Source: Paenibacillus planticolens
GTDB lineage: Bacteria; Bacillota; Bacilli; Paenibacillales; NBRC-103111
Length of the DNA: 64,000 nt
Assembly (NCBI RefSeq): GCF_013141725.1
Contig: NZ_WHNZ01000039.1
Location: 1 to 64,000 of the forward strand
Direction of reading: 5' to 3'
Under the pieces are notes generated by a model. It made no database searches, was not told the DNA's origin, and saw only the letters and a program-made list of their open reading frames with translations. This document shows, in pieces, positions 1 to 9,199 of this stretch (within the stretch, counting starts at the first letter, position 1; every line of letters starts with the position of its first letter). The translations under genes and the position numbers were made by a program.

Positions 1-27
1 CGAGATGGGCCCATCTCAGGCTTTTGT

Positions 28-154
28 GGGAACTACAGGGCCTTATTTGCCCTCGAAAAGCTATATTTTAGCTGATATTGTAAAATAGCGGACCGTAGTT
101 CCCCTCGATTGGCAGAGGTAGCCACTTTACCAAAAATAGGGGATCATAGTTCCC
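28..154. repeat. Inverted ggaactac intergenic element, copy 1
   Basis: Three related segments lie in opposite orientations: GGGAACTACAGGGCCTTATT at 28-48 (plus), and minus-oriented forms ending in gtagttccc at 83-103 and atagttccc at 133-154. The 83-103 segment, read on the minus strand, matches 22329-22350 almost base for base. The arrangement suggests a mobile or structured intergenic repeat family. No coding potential is visible. Confidence 0.65.
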
Positions 155-164
155 ATTAAAACAT

Positions 165-345
165 GCATTCAAGCGCTTCCCTGCATTCCCCTCCATTTGC
201 CTGAGCTTCCATGCACTCGTATGCACTTTCCCGTGCTTCCCTGCAATTCCATACCCCCCATGCACTCCCCCGCATTTCTATGCATTTCCTGCATTCTCAT
301 GTACTTCCCTTAGTCTCCCTAAGCTCCCCCCACACTTCCAAGCCA
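165..345. repeat. Degenerate TTCCCTGCAT-like short tandem tract
   Basis: A pyrimidine-rich tract in which units resembling TTCCCTGCA(T/C) recur about every 10-15 bases (cttccctgca, cttccatgca, tttcctgcat and others). The units are diverged and irregular. Function unknown; it may be slippage-derived low-complexity DNA. Confidence 0.5.
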
Positions 346-437
346 CAGACAGCCCACATCTCTTGCCTTCTCCCACAATGAGAACTTTCGCCGGCACTCC
401 GTCCCGACACACCTTCGGCAGCCTGCCCCGCAAAAAA

Positions 438-500
438 GGTTAAGCTTCGCTTAACCTCTACCTCTACCTCTACCTTTACCTTTACCTTACCTTTACCTTT
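438..500. repeat. Hairpin plus CTCTAC/CTTTAC microsatellite
   Basis: A perfect 8-bp inverted repeat (GGTTAAGC/GCTTAACC) with a 3-base loop runs directly into a hexamer tract of about three CTCTAC units and then several CTTTAC units, one shortened to five bases. Such tracts expand and contract by slippage. Confidence 0.7.
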
Positions 501-590
501 ATAAACTTTCTCCCCTCACCTTAACTCTCTGCTGCATCCCACATGCTCCGAGTGCCCAAACACGTTGCAAGTTCGTCTCCTACTGACTCT

Positions 591-775
591 CATTGGACGA
601 ATTCCAATGAAGATGCCCTGCAGATATGTTATTTCTTCATTTCGTTGGATGAAATCCAACAAGAGCGGCTAAAATGGCGCTAAAACCTACCAAATTCATC
701 ATCCCGTTGGATTTTGTCCAATGTGATTGGCATTTAAGCATCAAAAATCGCCTGTTCGTTGGAATTCATCCAACG
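591..775. repeat. Four copies of a CGTTGGA...TCCAACG palindrome
   Basis: Four imperfect palindromes of 18-19 bp lie at 591-609, 643-660, 705-722 and 757-775. All have arms like (C)GTTGGA and TCCAAC(G) around a 4-5 base centre (cgaat, tgaaa, tttg, attca). Spacing is roughly 50-60 bp. Arms are conserved while the sequence between copies is not, which fits an intergenic palindrome family or a multi-site DNA-binding element. Confidence 0.7.
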
Positions 776-852
776 AGTCTGAGTCTCCTCTGGCGTAGCT
801 CCCCCTTCACCGAACATGAATAAGGGGTAAGCTTCGCTTTCCCCCAAAAAAC

Positions 853-889
853 ATAAAAAAACCGCCAAGCCCTATTGGCCTTGACGGTT
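853..889 (-). terminator. Rho-independent terminator after SEC-C gene
   Basis: On the minus strand, AACCGTCAAG and CTTGGCGGTT arms form a stem that is followed by a run of seven T. It lies about 115 bp downstream of the SEC-C gene and fits its 3' end. Confidence 0.85.
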
Positions 890-1003
890 CAGCCGCTCAT
901 TCAAGCGATCATGCTTCGTGCTTCATGGTTACGCCGATGCAGAGTCGCAGCACCCAGCGCCGTTCTTTCCTACGCCTGAGTCCACTCAGCGCTCCTATTG
1001 CTG

Positions 1004-2167
1004 TTAGCCTGCACAACATTTCTTAAACTTCTTGCCGCTTCCGCACGGGCATGGGTCGTTTCTGCCAACCTTCGCCCGCGACTTCATGTCGATCACATCC
1101 GCCTTAGCCTGCTCCTGCTGCAGAACAGCCGTAGGCTGGCTGCCAGCCGAGAGTTCGTTCGGCGAATAGCCCTTGAGGAACCACTGCCGTGTGCCGTTGC
1201 TAAGTGCCGCAATAGAGCTCATGAAGCCTCGCGTCAGTTCCAAATCGTGAATCTCCATATGCTGCCGAATAAATTGAAGCACAAAGCTGGGCATAGCTCC
1301 GTTGCGGATATAAATGACGCATTCCGTTACAAGCGCATCGGCATTCTCGAACGAAATCGAATAATTTCTGCGAATGAAATCCACAAAAGCTTTGTGCATC
1401 GGGGTCCGGTCGACAAAGCCCGGCTCTCCGGCCTCGAGAAGCTGATTTTTGGTGAAAGGATACAGCGAGATGCTTAATCTGGACTCTTGCTCCTGCTGAA
1501 CTTGCTTCAGATTGCTGAGCGATCTGTTATGATATCCTCTGGAATCCGGTACGATCTGCATATAGAACAAAATCGCTTCCTCTAATACACCGTGATACTC
1601 ATACTCATCCCCTAGCGTTCCTGCATAGCGCTCTACCAGATTGAGCAATTCTTCCTCGCTCAGATGACCGTAATAGTAAAGCAGACCATGTGTAAATTTA
1701 ATCCATTCCGCATTTTGTTTGAAGCATTCCCGATAATCGCTGTAATTCAGCCGCTGAAAACTTTCAAGCACTTCCTGTGGCATCGCAACGGCAGGCTTTC
1801 CATTGTGCAAACCCGCGAACAACAGGCCTCTGCTTGTAAAATAGGAAAGCTGCTCGTCATCCATCATCGTATAAGAAACGCCGCCACGAACGGCAATTTG
1901 CTTCATTACTTGGTAACGAGTCTCATCGAATTTATGTAATAAACCGGGCAGCGCATCCGGAATATGCTGCACCAAGGCAAGGGCAAGATCTTGCTTCTTG
2001 AGCGAGCTTACGCCTTTAATTTCCAAGTTCGTCCGAATTTCCGTTAATTCGCCTTTCGATAGTCGAACAAGACGGTCAGCGAGTGAAAGCGGCACTGTCA
2101 ATTCGGGCCATAATGCCCCCCCTGTATTAGCCTCACTCTGTTTTTTCGCGCTCTGGCGCTTGTCCAT
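1004..2167 (-). CDS. SEC-C motif-containing protein
   Basis: A 387-residue cytoplasmic protein. The last 25 residues carry the zinc-binding SEC-C motif CPCGSGKKFKKCC (about 373-385), known from the SecA C-terminus and from many unrelated bacterial proteins, where it binds Zn and can mediate protein or nucleic-acid contacts. The rest is predicted mostly helical, with no enzymatic motif I recognise; residues about 45-75 (SLKKQDLALALVQHIP) resemble a SAP-like helix pair. I chose the ATG at 2167 because AAAGGATGAAGGA lies just upstream; in-frame ATGs at 2176 and 2197 are possible. It appears monocistronic, with its own terminator. Specific function unknown. Confidence 0.8.
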   Translation of the reverse strand: MDKRQSAKKQSEANTGGALWPELTVPLSLADRLVRLSKGELTEIRTNLEIKGVSSLKKQDLALALVQHIPDALPGLLHKFDETRYQVMKQIAVRGGVSYTMMDDEQLSYFTSRGLLFAGLHNGKPAVAMPQEVLESFQRLNYSDYRECFKQNAEWIKFTHGLLYYYGHLSEEELLNLVERYAGTLGDEYEYHGVLEEAILFYMQIVPDSRGYHNRSLSNLKQVQQEQESRLSISLYPFTKNQLLEAGEPGFVDRTPMHKAFVDFIRRNYSISFENADALVTECVIYIRNGAMPSFVLQFIRQHMEIHDLELTRGFMSSIAALSNGTRQWFLKGYSPNELSAGSQPTAVLQQEQAKADVIDMKSRAKVGRNDPCPCGSGKKFKKCCAG

Positions 2168-2293
2168 TTCCTTCATCCTTTCCGTAAAGAAAAACATCTC
2201 ATCTTAAAATCACATCCTTCTATTGTACAATTTCTCAAGCGTTTAAGATAGAGTTTTCCACTACTTTCCATAAACGTTAACAATTTAGCCATG

Positions 2294-2329
2294 AGAAAAG
2301 GCGCCTGCCATCTGCCGGCAAGCGCCTAT
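2294..2329 (-). terminator. hut operon terminator
   Basis: Immediately after the hutG stop. Minus-strand stem AGGCGCtTGCC/GGCAgGCGCCT is followed by TTTTCTC, which fits the end of the hut transcript. Confidence 0.85.
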
Positions 2330-2332
2330 TTC

Positions 2333-3301
2333 TTATATGGAACGACCGGCCACTCCCGCCAAAAAGCTGAGTATGAACTGCACCGCGAGGCGTGACGTCA
2401 CGTTGCGCACATCGACAGTCGGATCGATGCAGACAAAGTCCACCCCCTGCACCTGCGGCAGCGTTCCTAGACGATGAAGTGCATCCATGGCGTCCCACGG
2501 GTGCATCCCGCCGGTGCCGATCGCCGGACAGCCCGGTGCATAAGCTTGATCGATCACGTCCACATCAAAGCTCACATACAGCACATCGGTATCCTTTCCG
2601 GCAAGCGCAAGCGCCTCATCAAGCACCGCATCAATCCCCATGCGCCTCACATCCCGCGAGGTGTATACGTGCACGCCTTTGCTCTTCACATAGTCATGAT
2701 AAGGCTTGGAGTTCATAAACCCCCGTATGCCAATTTGCACGATATTAGGACCGCGAACGACGCCTGATTCCAAAATGCCGCGAAACGGCGTGCCATTGGT
2801 CGCTCCGCCATCCTCGAAGTTACGCACATCATGATGCGCGTCAAAATGGAGGATGCCCACCTTCCGGCCCGGATGGCGGTCTGCAAAAGCTTTGAGCGAC
2901 GGACAGCTCGTCGAATGATCACCGCCAATAATGATCGGGATCAGGTTCGGCTGCTCTTTGTACAGAGCGCGAAGACTCTCCTCGATGCGGCGGTGGCACT
3001 CCGCTATGTCGGTCACATGCATTTGGATATCGCCGAGGTCGCGGACGGCCAAATGCTGCAAATCGACCCCGTACTCCATCGAGTAGGTCGTGAATGATTT
3101 AAACGCTGCGCGAACCGCCGCAGGCGTCGTCGAAGCACCGGAATGCGAGATCGACGGCTTGGATAACGGGACGCCGATGATCCCTGCAAGCAGCGCTTCC
3201 TGACCGTCCCACTGGCGAATCCAGTGGGAAACTTTCGTCTCCATACGATCGCGGAATACGGCCTGATCAGGCGATTTTAGATAAGGAATCTCATGGCTCA
3301 T
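2333..3301 (-). CDS. hutG: Formimidoylglutamase (HutG)
   Basis: Hydrolyses N-formimino-L-glutamate to glutamate and formamide, the last step of histidine degradation. It is a 322-residue ureohydrolase (arginase fold) with binuclear manganese motifs: GGDHS (126-130), DAHHD (154-158) and DVDVID (246-251). The ATG at 3301 overlaps the hutI stop by four bases (ATGA) and has GGAGGAGG upstream; a longer in-frame extension adds only low-complexity residues encoded inside hutI. It is the last gene of hutH-hutU-hutI-hutG. The nearest alternatives, agmatinase or arginase, are unlikely in this context. Confidence 0.95.
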   Translation of the reverse strand: MSHEIPYLKSPDQAVFRDRMETKVSHWIRQWDGQEALLAGIIGVPLSKPSISHSGASTTPAAVRAAFKSFTTYSMEYGVDLQHLAVRDLGDIQMHVTDIAECHRRIEESLRALYKEQPNLIPIIIGGDHSTSCPSLKAFADRHPGRKVGILHFDAHHDVRNFEDGGATNGTPFRGILESGVVRGPNIVQIGIRGFMNSKPYHDYVKSKGVHVYTSRDVRRMGIDAVLDEALALAGKDTDVLYVSFDVDVIDQAYAPGCPAIGTGGMHPWDAMDALHRLGTLPQVQGVDFVCIDPTVDVRNVTSRLAVQFILSFLAGVAGRSI

Positions 3302-4596
3302 AATGCCTCCTCCTCCTTGCCCGTCACAAGCCTGCGGTTCCACACGGCCTTGTGCCCGTTCTTGATCACGCCATACGTGTGGTTGATCCCAAAATGATAC
3401 GGCAGGTACGCAACATTCGGGCTATCAAAAATCGTCAGATCCGCGCGTTTTCCCACCTCGATCGAACCGATGTCTCCCCCGCGCCCCAGCGCATTCGCCG
3501 CATTGATCGTGCAGGCGGTCAGGATTTCCTCCGGCGTCATTTTCAAGTTGAGCGACGCCAGCATCATGATGAGCTGAATCGACTCGGTTGGACAGGAACC
3601 CGGATTATAGTCCGTAGACAGAGCCACCGGCAGATTGTGCTTGTCGATCATGTCGCGGGCACGCGCATGCGTGGTGAGGCCGAGATTGAACGACGTGCCG
3701 GGCAGCAGCACCGGAACGACGCCCCTTTCGGCAAGCGCAGCCAAGCTTTCATCCGTCGCCGCCAGCAAATGCTCGGCGGATATCGCCCCCACCTCGCCCG
3801 CCAGCTCTGCGCCGCCCAGCGGGACAATCTCGTCGGCGTGAATCTTCGACGCCAGCCCGAGCCGCTGTGCGGCAAGCAGAATGCGGCGTGTCTGCACGAC
3901 AGAGAAAACGCCGGCCTCGCAGAACACGTCGCAAAACTCCGCCAGACCCTGTTCCGCCACTACGGGCAGCATATCGTTCACAATAACGTCTACGAACTCC
4001 TCGGTTCGGCCCTTAAACTCCGGCGGCACCGCATGCGCTCCCATAAACGTCGAAACGATATCGACGGGATGTGACTCATCCAAGCGCTTGGCAACCCGCA
4101 GCTGTTTTAGTTCATCTTTTAAAGTAAGGCCATATCCGCTTTTTGCTTCAACCGTTGTGACACCGTTCAGCAGCATCTCGTTCAAACTGCGGCGCGCCTT
4201 GTCATACAGATCATGCTCACTCGCCGCTCGTGTAGAATTCACTGTGTTGAGAATACCCCCGCCTTGCGCCAAAATGTCCAAATAGGGTACGCCGGACCGC
4301 TTCAAGGCCAGCTCGTGCTCTCGGGACCCGCCGTGCACAAGATGGGTATGCGGATCGATAAGCCCCGGTGTGACCAAGCGTCCGCAGGCGTCGATCGTTT
4401 CCGCGATTTCAGCTCCTGCAAGCATTTCCTGAACCTCCTGCGCCGATCCGTAGCAGACAATTTTCCCCTGCCGAATTGCTATCGCCGCATCCTTAATCTC
4501 ACGGACTTCTTTCATGGCGTGCCCGCAGCGCGGCTTATTTCCCGGTGGGGAAACCAGTGTGCCAATACCCGTAAGGAGCAAATCAACTCGTTCCAT
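3298..4596 (-). CDS. hutI: Imidazolonepropionase (HutI)
   Basis: Opens the ring of 4-imidazolone-5-propionate to give formiminoglutamate. It is a 432-residue amidohydrolase with the metal-binding DPHTHLVHGG segment at about 81-90 and a second His/Asp set further on (KIHADE, SAEHL, STDYNPGS). The ATG at 4596 has GGAGGAGGAGCGAGG directly upstream; upstream in-frame codons lie inside the 3' end of hutU and look unlike protein. The stop overlaps the hutG start, so translational coupling is likely. Confidence 0.95.
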   Translation of the reverse strand: MERVDLLLTGIGTLVSPPGNKPRCGHAMKEVREIKDAAIAIRQGKIVCYGSAQEVQEMLAGAEIAETIDACGRLVTPGLIDPHTHLVHGGSREHELALKRSGVPYLDILAQGGGILNTVNSTRAASEHDLYDKARRSLNEMLLNGVTTVEAKSGYGLTLKDELKQLRVAKRLDESHPVDIVSTFMGAHAVPPEFKGRTEEFVDVIVNDMLPVVAEQGLAEFCDVFCEAGVFSVVQTRRILLAAQRLGLASKIHADEIVPLGGAELAGEVGAISAEHLLAATDESLAALAERGVVPVLLPGTSFNLGLTTHARARDMIDKHNLPVALSTDYNPGSCPTESIQLIMMLASLNLKMTPEEILTACTINAANALGRGGDIGSIEVGKRADLTIFDSPNVAYLPYHFGINHTYGVIKNGHKAVWNRRLVTGKEEEAL

Positions 4597-4612
4597 CCTC
4601 GCTCCTCCTCCC

Positions 4613-6286
4613 CTATTCCTGCTCGCGCATCGGGATGCGAATGCCGTGTTTCTCCGCCGTTTCAACGGCTTCGTCGTAGCCCGCATCCACATGGCGGATA
4701 ACGCCCATGCCCGGGTCCGAGGTCAGCACACTGCGCAGTCTTTCAGCTGCTGCCTCCGTGCCGTCTGCTACCACGACCATGCCTGCATGCAGCGAATAGC
4801 CCATGCCTACACCGCCGCCGTGATGAACGGAGACCCAAGAAGCGCCTGCCGACGTGTTGATCAAAGCGTTCAAAATCGCCCAATCGCCAACGGCATCCGA
4901 GCCGTCCTTCATCGCTTCCGTCTCCCGATTCGGCGACGCTACGGAACCGCAATCGAGATGATCGCGGCCTATCACGATCGGCGCTTTCAGCTCGCCGCTT
5001 TGGACCATCTCGTTGAGCGCAAGGCCGAATTTCTCGCGCTCGCCATAGCCGAGCCAGCAAATGCGCGCCGGCAGCCCTTGGAAGGCGACGCGCTCGCCCG
5101 CCATTTTGATCCAACGGTGCAAATGAGCATTATCCGGGAATAGGCGCAGCACGAGCTCATCGGTTTTACGAATGTCTTCGGGATCGCCCGAAAGCGCGGC
5201 CCAGCGGAACGGCCCTTTGCCTTCGCAAAACAGCTGGCGGATATAAGCAGGAACGAAGCCAGGGAAATCGAAGGCGTTGGAGACGCCTTGATCGAACGCA
5301 ACCTGACGAATGTTGTTGCCATAGTCGAAAACGACGGAGCCCATCTGCTGCAGGTCAAGCATCGCTTGCACATGCGCAGCCATGCTGCTTTTGGAAAGCT
5401 GAACGTACGCATCAGGATCGCGCTCCCGCAGTTCGGCGGCTTCCTCCAGCGTCATGCCGGCCGGGATGTAACCGATAAGCGGATCATGTGCCGAAGTCTG
5501 ATCCGTTACAAAATCCGGCTTCATGCCGCGCCGCACAAATTCCGGATACACCTCCGCCGCGTTCCCCAGAAGTCCGATGGCGAGCGGCTTCCCAGCTTCC
5601 ATCGCTTTTTGGGCCAGAAGCAGCGCTTCATCCAACGTTTCTGCGAGCACATCGCAATAACGGGTTTGAATGCGGCGCTCGATGCGTGTCCGGTCGACCT
5701 CAACGGCGATGACCACGCCTTCATTCATCGTGACCGCAAGCGGCTGTGCGCCGCCCATGCCGCCCAGACCAGCGGTTAGCGTCAATGTGCCTTTGAGCGT
5801 GCCGCCTGCATGCTGTCTGGCTGCTTCTGCGAACGTCTCATAGGTGCCTTGCAGAATTCCCTGCGTCCCGATGTAAATCCAGCTGCCCGCCGTCATTTGA
5901 CCGTACATCATCAGCCCCTTCGCCTCTAACTCGCGGAAATGCTCCCAATTCGCCCACTTCGGCACGAGCACAGAGTTTGAAAGCAGCACACGCGGGGCGC
6001 GCTCGTGCGTTTTGAAAACGCCGACCGGCTTGCCGGATTGGATAAGCAGCGTCTCATCGTTGTCCAACCGCTGGAGCTCACGCACAATAGCGTCAAACGC
6101 AGGCCAGCTGCGCGCCGCCTTGCCGATACCTCCGTAAACCACCAGATCCTCCGGACGCTCTGCGACCTCAGGGTCAAGATTGTTCATCAGCATGCGCATC
6201 GCCGCTTCCTGCACCCAGCCTTTGCAGGATATTGCGGTGCCGCGAGGGGCGCGGATTTCTCTTTTCGCGTGGTTAGCATTCGTCAT
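4613..6286 (-). CDS. hutU: Urocanate hydratase (HutU)
   Basis: Converts urocanate to imidazolonepropionate with tightly bound NAD+ acting as electrophile. The length, 557 residues, is normal for the family. Visible features are the glycine-rich NAD segment [10 protein letters not shown] and the [11 protein letters not shown] active-site loop containing the conserved Cys. The ATG at 6286 is preceded by AAGGAGATG. It sits 16 bp upstream of hutI and 43 bp downstream of hutH. Confidence 0.97.
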   Translation of the reverse strand: MTNANHAKREIRAPRGTAISCKGWVQEAAMRMLMNNLDPEVAERPEDLVVYGGIGKAARSWPAFDAIVRELQRLDNDETLLIQSGKPVGVFKTHERAPRVLLSNSVLVPKWANWEHFRELEAKGLMMYGQMTAGSWIYIGTQGILQGTYETFAEAARQHAGGTLKGTLTLTAGLGGMGGAQPLAVTMNEGVVIAVEVDRTRIERRIQTRYCDVLAETLDEALLLAQKAMEAGKPLAIGLLGNAAEVYPEFVRRGMKPDFVTDQTSAHDPLIGYIPAGMTLEEAAELRERDPDAYVQLSKSSMAAHVQAMLDLQQMGSVVFDYGNNIRQVAFDQGVSNAFDFPGFVPAYIRQLFCEGKGPFRWAALSGDPEDIRKTDELVLRLFPDNAHLHRWIKMAGERVAFQGLPARICWLGYGEREKFGLALNEMVQSGELKAPIVIGRDHLDCGSVASPNRETEAMKDGSDAVGDWAILNALINTSAGASWVSVHHGGGVGMGYSLHAGMVVVADGTEAAAERLRSVLTSDPGMGVIRHVDAGYDEAVETAEKHGIRIPMREQE

Positions 6287-6329
6287 ATCAGCATCTCCTT
6301 CGATTTAAAGTTGGCAGGGCGGTCAATAA

Positions 6330-7907
6330 CTAAAACAACGAACCCGCAACAGCCTCAACCTCTTGCAGCCACTGGCCTTCCAGCAGGGCGGAAGCCACGT
6401 CCTCAATCTCGCGCGATGTGGAGCGATCCTCGATAACGGGTGGAACGAGTGCCCGCAATTTGTCGTACAGCACACGGGTCGCCGGTGCAAGACCTTCGGC
6501 TCCGACGAACTCGGCAGCTTCGGCCGCACAGATGAGCTCGATGGCCAGCACCTTTGACACGTTATCGATCACCTGAGCCGCATGACGGGCTGCCGTAGTT
6601 CCCATCGACACATGATCCTCCTGATTCGCCGACGACGGAATAGAGTCTACGCTCGACGGGTGGGCAAGCACTTTATTCTCCGATACCAGCGATGCGCTGA
6701 CGTACTGCGTTATCATCATACCGGAGCCAACGCCAGGATTATGGCTCAGGAAGGCAGGCAATCCGCCGGATAACGCCGGATTCACCAGGCGCTCCGTACG
6801 CCGCTCGGATATGTTCGCGAGCTCGCTCATGCCGATTTTCAGAAAATCCATCGCAAAAGCCATCGGCTGTCCATGGAAATTACCACCGGAAATCACAAGC
6901 CCCTTATCCACGAATAACAACGGATTATCTGTCGCTGAATTAATCTCTATGGCGATCTTATCCGCCGCATAACCAAGAACTTGGCGCGTCGCGCCGTGAA
7001 CCTGCGGCAAGCAGCGAAGGGAATAAGCATCCTGCACGCGGAGCTCGCCCTGACGCGTGGTTAGCTTGCTGCCCTGCAGCAGCGTGCGCAGGTTGCCCGC
7101 TACCCCGATCTGCTCCGGATAAGGGCGCACGCGCTGCACCTCATCGGCAAAAGCTTCCGGGATGCCGCGCAAGCACTCCACGGTCATCGCCGCGATGACA
7201 TCGGCGATCCGTGCAAGACGCTCCGCTTTGACGAACGTCAACGTACCGATCGAAGTCATAATCTGCGTGCCGTTGATTAAGGCTAGCCCTTCTTTGGCTT
7301 GAAGCGTAATCGGCTTCAACCCAGCTTGAACAAGCGCTATGGCGCCCGGCAGGCGCTGCCCTTGGTAGAAGGCCTCGCCCTCGCCCATCAGCACGAGAGC
7401 CAAATGAGACAGCGGCGCCAAGTCTCCGCTAGCGCCAAGCGAGCCCTGCTCCGGCACAACCGGATGTACGCCGCGGTTGATGCAATCGATCAGCAGTTGC
7501 AGCGTTTCCAGCCGGATACCGGAGTGCCCTTTGGCCAGCGCATTCGCGCGCAGCAGCATCAGCGCCCGCACCGTCGGCTCCGGCAGCGGTTTGCCCACCG
7601 CGCAGGCATGGCTGCGAATCAGATTAAGCTGCAGCTGTACAGCGTCCTGCGGGGAAATGCGCACATCGCTGAATTTCCCGAAGCCCGTCGTGACGCCATA
7701 AACCACTTGGCCTGTCGCGACCAGTTCCTCCACCATGGCGCGGCACTTCACCACGCGCTTCATAGCTTCATCCTCCAGCACCACCTGCATACCATCGCAG
7801 GCAACCGCTGCTACTAGAGCGGGCGTTAATTGCTCGCCATCTAATTTCACCGGAGTCATATCTCCACCGTCATCTTGTTGTTGCTTTTCTTTATATACCA
7901 TTGCCAT
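6330..7907 (-). CDS. hutH: Histidine ammonia-lyase (HutH)
   Basis: Deaminates L-histidine to trans-urocanate, the first pathway step. It is 525 residues long, with the Ala-Ser-Gly triad that cyclises to the MIO electrophile at 159-161 within GSLGASGDLAPLSH. The ATG at 7907 has AAAGGAG upstream; an internal ATG at 7859 (preceded by GGTGGAGAT) would remove a 16-residue Lys/Gln/Asp-rich extension and match the usual family N-terminus. First gene of the operon, behind the leader hairpin and promoter described next. No hutP or histidine permease gene is adjacent. Confidence 0.96.
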   Translation of the reverse strand: MAMVYKEKQQQDDGGDMTPVKLDGEQLTPALVAAVACDGMQVVLEDEAMKRVVKCRAMVEELVATGQVVYGVTTGFGKFSDVRISPQDAVQLQLNLIRSHACAVGKPLPEPTVRALMLLRANALAKGHSGIRLETLQLLIDCINRGVHPVVPEQGSLGASGDLAPLSHLALVLMGEGEAFYQGQRLPGAIALVQAGLKPITLQAKEGLALINGTQIMTSIGTLTFVKAERLARIADVIAAMTVECLRGIPEAFADEVQRVRPYPEQIGVAGNLRTLLQGSKLTTRQGELRVQDAYSLRCLPQVHGATRQVLGYAADKIAIEINSATDNPLLFVDKGLVISGGNFHGQPMAFAMDFLKIGMSELANISERRTERLVNPALSGGLPAFLSHNPGVGSGMMITQYVSASLVSENKVLAHPSSVDSIPSSANQEDHVSMGTTAARHAAQVIDNVSKVLAIELICAAEAAEFVGAEGLAPATRVLYDKLRALVPPVIEDRSTSREIEDVASALLEGQWLQEVEAVAGSLF

Positions 7908-7934
7908 GTCTAATCAGACTCCTTTCTCGCTTTA

Positions 7935-7990
7935 ACAAAAGAAAGGGACCGTACGGAAGATGTTCTCTTCCATACGGTCCCTTTTTAAAA
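7935..7990 (-). promoter_or_regulatory. Leader hairpin upstream of hutH (candidate attenuator)
   Basis: Between promoter and hutH the transcript folds into a strong hairpin at 7942-7984 (AAAGGGACCGTAtGGAAGA paired with TCTTCCgTACGGTCCCTTT, loop about 5 nt), followed by TTCTTTTGTT on the minus strand. In Bacillus subtilis the hut operon is controlled at a leader terminator by HutP, histidine and Mg2+. By position this could be the equivalent, but no hutP homologue is in the window. It could also simply be a stability hairpin. Confidence 0.6.
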
Positions 7991-8083
7991 AAGAGGGTTC
8001 TATGCGATTGTCCGGTATCATGCTCCAGCCGATGCCTCATCGCGATCACTCACTTTTTAGATTTTTGTGTTATACCTTCTCTC

Positions 8084-8113
8084 ATTGTCACACGTTTGTT
8101 CCCAAGCTGTCAA
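8084..8113 (-). promoter_or_regulatory. Sigma-A-type promoter of the hut operon
   Basis: Minus strand TTGACA (8108-8113), 18-bp spacer, GACAAT (8084-8089) preceded by TGT, suggesting an extended -10. It would start transcription near 8077 and give a leader of about 170 nt before hutH. Confidence 0.6.
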
Positions 8114-8144
8114 TATGGCTTATTGCCCATTTGCCTGAACACAC

Positions 8145-8178
8145 AAAAAAGCCCCACCCGCCGAAGCGAGTGAGACTC
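8145..8178 (-). terminator. Terminator of the isomerase/epimerase-like gene
   Basis: Minus-strand stem around an uucg loop (AGtcTCACtCGC/GCGgGTGgggCT) followed by six T. It separates the 8191-9042 gene from the hut promoter. Confidence 0.85.
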
Positions 8179-8190
8179 TATCCTAATAAC

Positions 8191-9042
8191 TTAAGCCAAC
8201 CATTCTTTTACTTTGGAAGCGAAATTGTTCAACATCTCTTGAGAACCGTACTGGCCGCTGAAATCTTCGATGCCGAGATAGCCGTCGTAACCGACCGCTT
8301 TCAAATCTGCAAGCAGATGCTTCCAGTTCACGATACCCGCGTCGATCGGCGACCACTCGCTTTTCCAAAGCTTAATGCCGTCTTGCGTTTCACCTGTCGG
8401 TATCCACTGCGCATTTTTCACGTGCACGTGAGCAAGGTAAGGCCCTAACAGTTCAAGACCCATGCGGTAGTTCTCGAAGCCTTCGTGAACCATGTTGCCT
8501 GCATCATGCAGCACGCCGATATGGTCTGGATTGAATTGGGACACTAGGCGATGAACCAGCCCCGCGCTCGGTGTAATCGTATTATGGTGAATTTCAGCCA
8601 AAGCTTTGATACCGTACTGCTGGGAAAACTCTTGCACATGGTGCAAATAGTCCGTAGCTTTTGCAAACAAATCGTTATAGTTTACGCTTTTGTCATAGTT
8701 CGGTACGCCGATGCGGATGAAGGAAGCTCCCACTTTTTTGGCCGCTTTAAAAACATGTTCTGTCTCTTCAACATCGCAGTTGTTTAAATAAGGAGTAACA
8801 CTTAAGTTCACTAAGTTGTTGTTAACAGCTACGAGTCGGAAACGCTCCAACTCTTCATCGGACGCGCTCGGATCAATGGAGCAAAGGTTGTTTCTCCAGA
8901 AAGACGGCATCTCGTTTACCGCGTCGGCCGGAGTATCTTTAAAACGCCATTCAATCCCTTCAATGCCGGCTGCAGCGGCCGCTTTTGCCAATTCCTCAGG
9001 TGTCAAGTCCGGTGTTGCAACAGTAAAAATAGACAATTTCAT
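8191..9042 (-). CDS. Sugar phosphate isomerase/epimerase family protein
   Basis: A 283-residue TIM-barrel protein of the xylose-isomerase-like / AP-endonuclease-2 superfamily. Conserved acidic and His residues expected to bind a divalent metal are visible in LAEIHHNT, GVLHDAGNM, HVHVKN and GIEDF. Family members isomerise or epimerise sugars or act on inositol derivatives; substrate cannot be assigned. It is divergent from the AraC regulator at 9200, which is likely its controller. RBS AAGGAGGATTC precedes the ATG. It has its own terminator. Confidence 0.85.
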   Translation of the reverse strand: MKLSIFTVATPDLTPEELAKAAAAAGIEGIEWRFKDTPADAVNEMPSFWRNNLCSIDPSASDEELERFRLVAVNNNLVNLSVTPYLNNCDVEETEHVFKAAKKVGASFIRIGVPNYDKSVNYNDLFAKATDYLHHVQEFSQQYGIKALAEIHHNTITPSAGLVHRLVSQFNPDHIGVLHDAGNMVHEGFENYRMGLELLGPYLAHVHVKNAQWIPTGETQDGIKLWKSEWSPIDAGIVNWKHLLADLKAVGYDGYLGIEDFSGQYGSQEMLNNFASKVKEWLA

Positions 9043-9199
9043 ATTGAATCCTCCTTAGAGTATCGATCATTATCGTAAAGCCAAACAGCTTGTTTATTTA
9101 TCTCTTCTTTATTTTGCAGTATAATAAAAACGTATTCATTGCATTAATTGGGCAAAAGATTGCTAATATTGACTCCAGTTTAATAGAGGAGAACCTCGC
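9043..9199. promoter_or_regulatory. Divergent promoter region, isomerase-like gene / AraC regulator
   Basis: 157 bp of AT-rich DNA between divergent starts. On the minus strand a TATTAT candidate -10 lies near 9120-9130; on the plus strand TTGCAT and TAATAT hexamers are 19 bp apart just before the regulator. Neither pair is strong enough to assign firmly. The regulator has AGAGGAGA as RBS. Confidence 0.4.

Larger units (their letters stand above)
1..852. other. Gene-free, repeat-rich region
   Basis: I see no credible gene here. The stretch is made of several short-repeat families listed separately: ggaactac elements at the left edge, a degenerate TTCC(C/A)TGCA tract, a CTCTAC/CTTTAC hexamer tract, and four CGTTGGA palindromes. 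A small hairpin, GGTTAAGC-ttc-GCTTAACC, sits at 438-456, and a related one (GGGGTAAGC-ttc-GCTTTCCCC) near 826-844. Open frames here have no ribosome binding site and no protein-like composition. Confidence 0.7.

Noticed and set aside
591..775. Palindromes considered as CRISPR repeats or integron attC sites
   Set aside because: Only the short arms are conserved, inter-palindrome lengths vary, and there are no cas or integrase genes.
3352..4074. 240-codon plus-strand frame opposite hutI
   Set aside because: Arg/Gln/His-rich shadow of a conserved gene, with no start signal.
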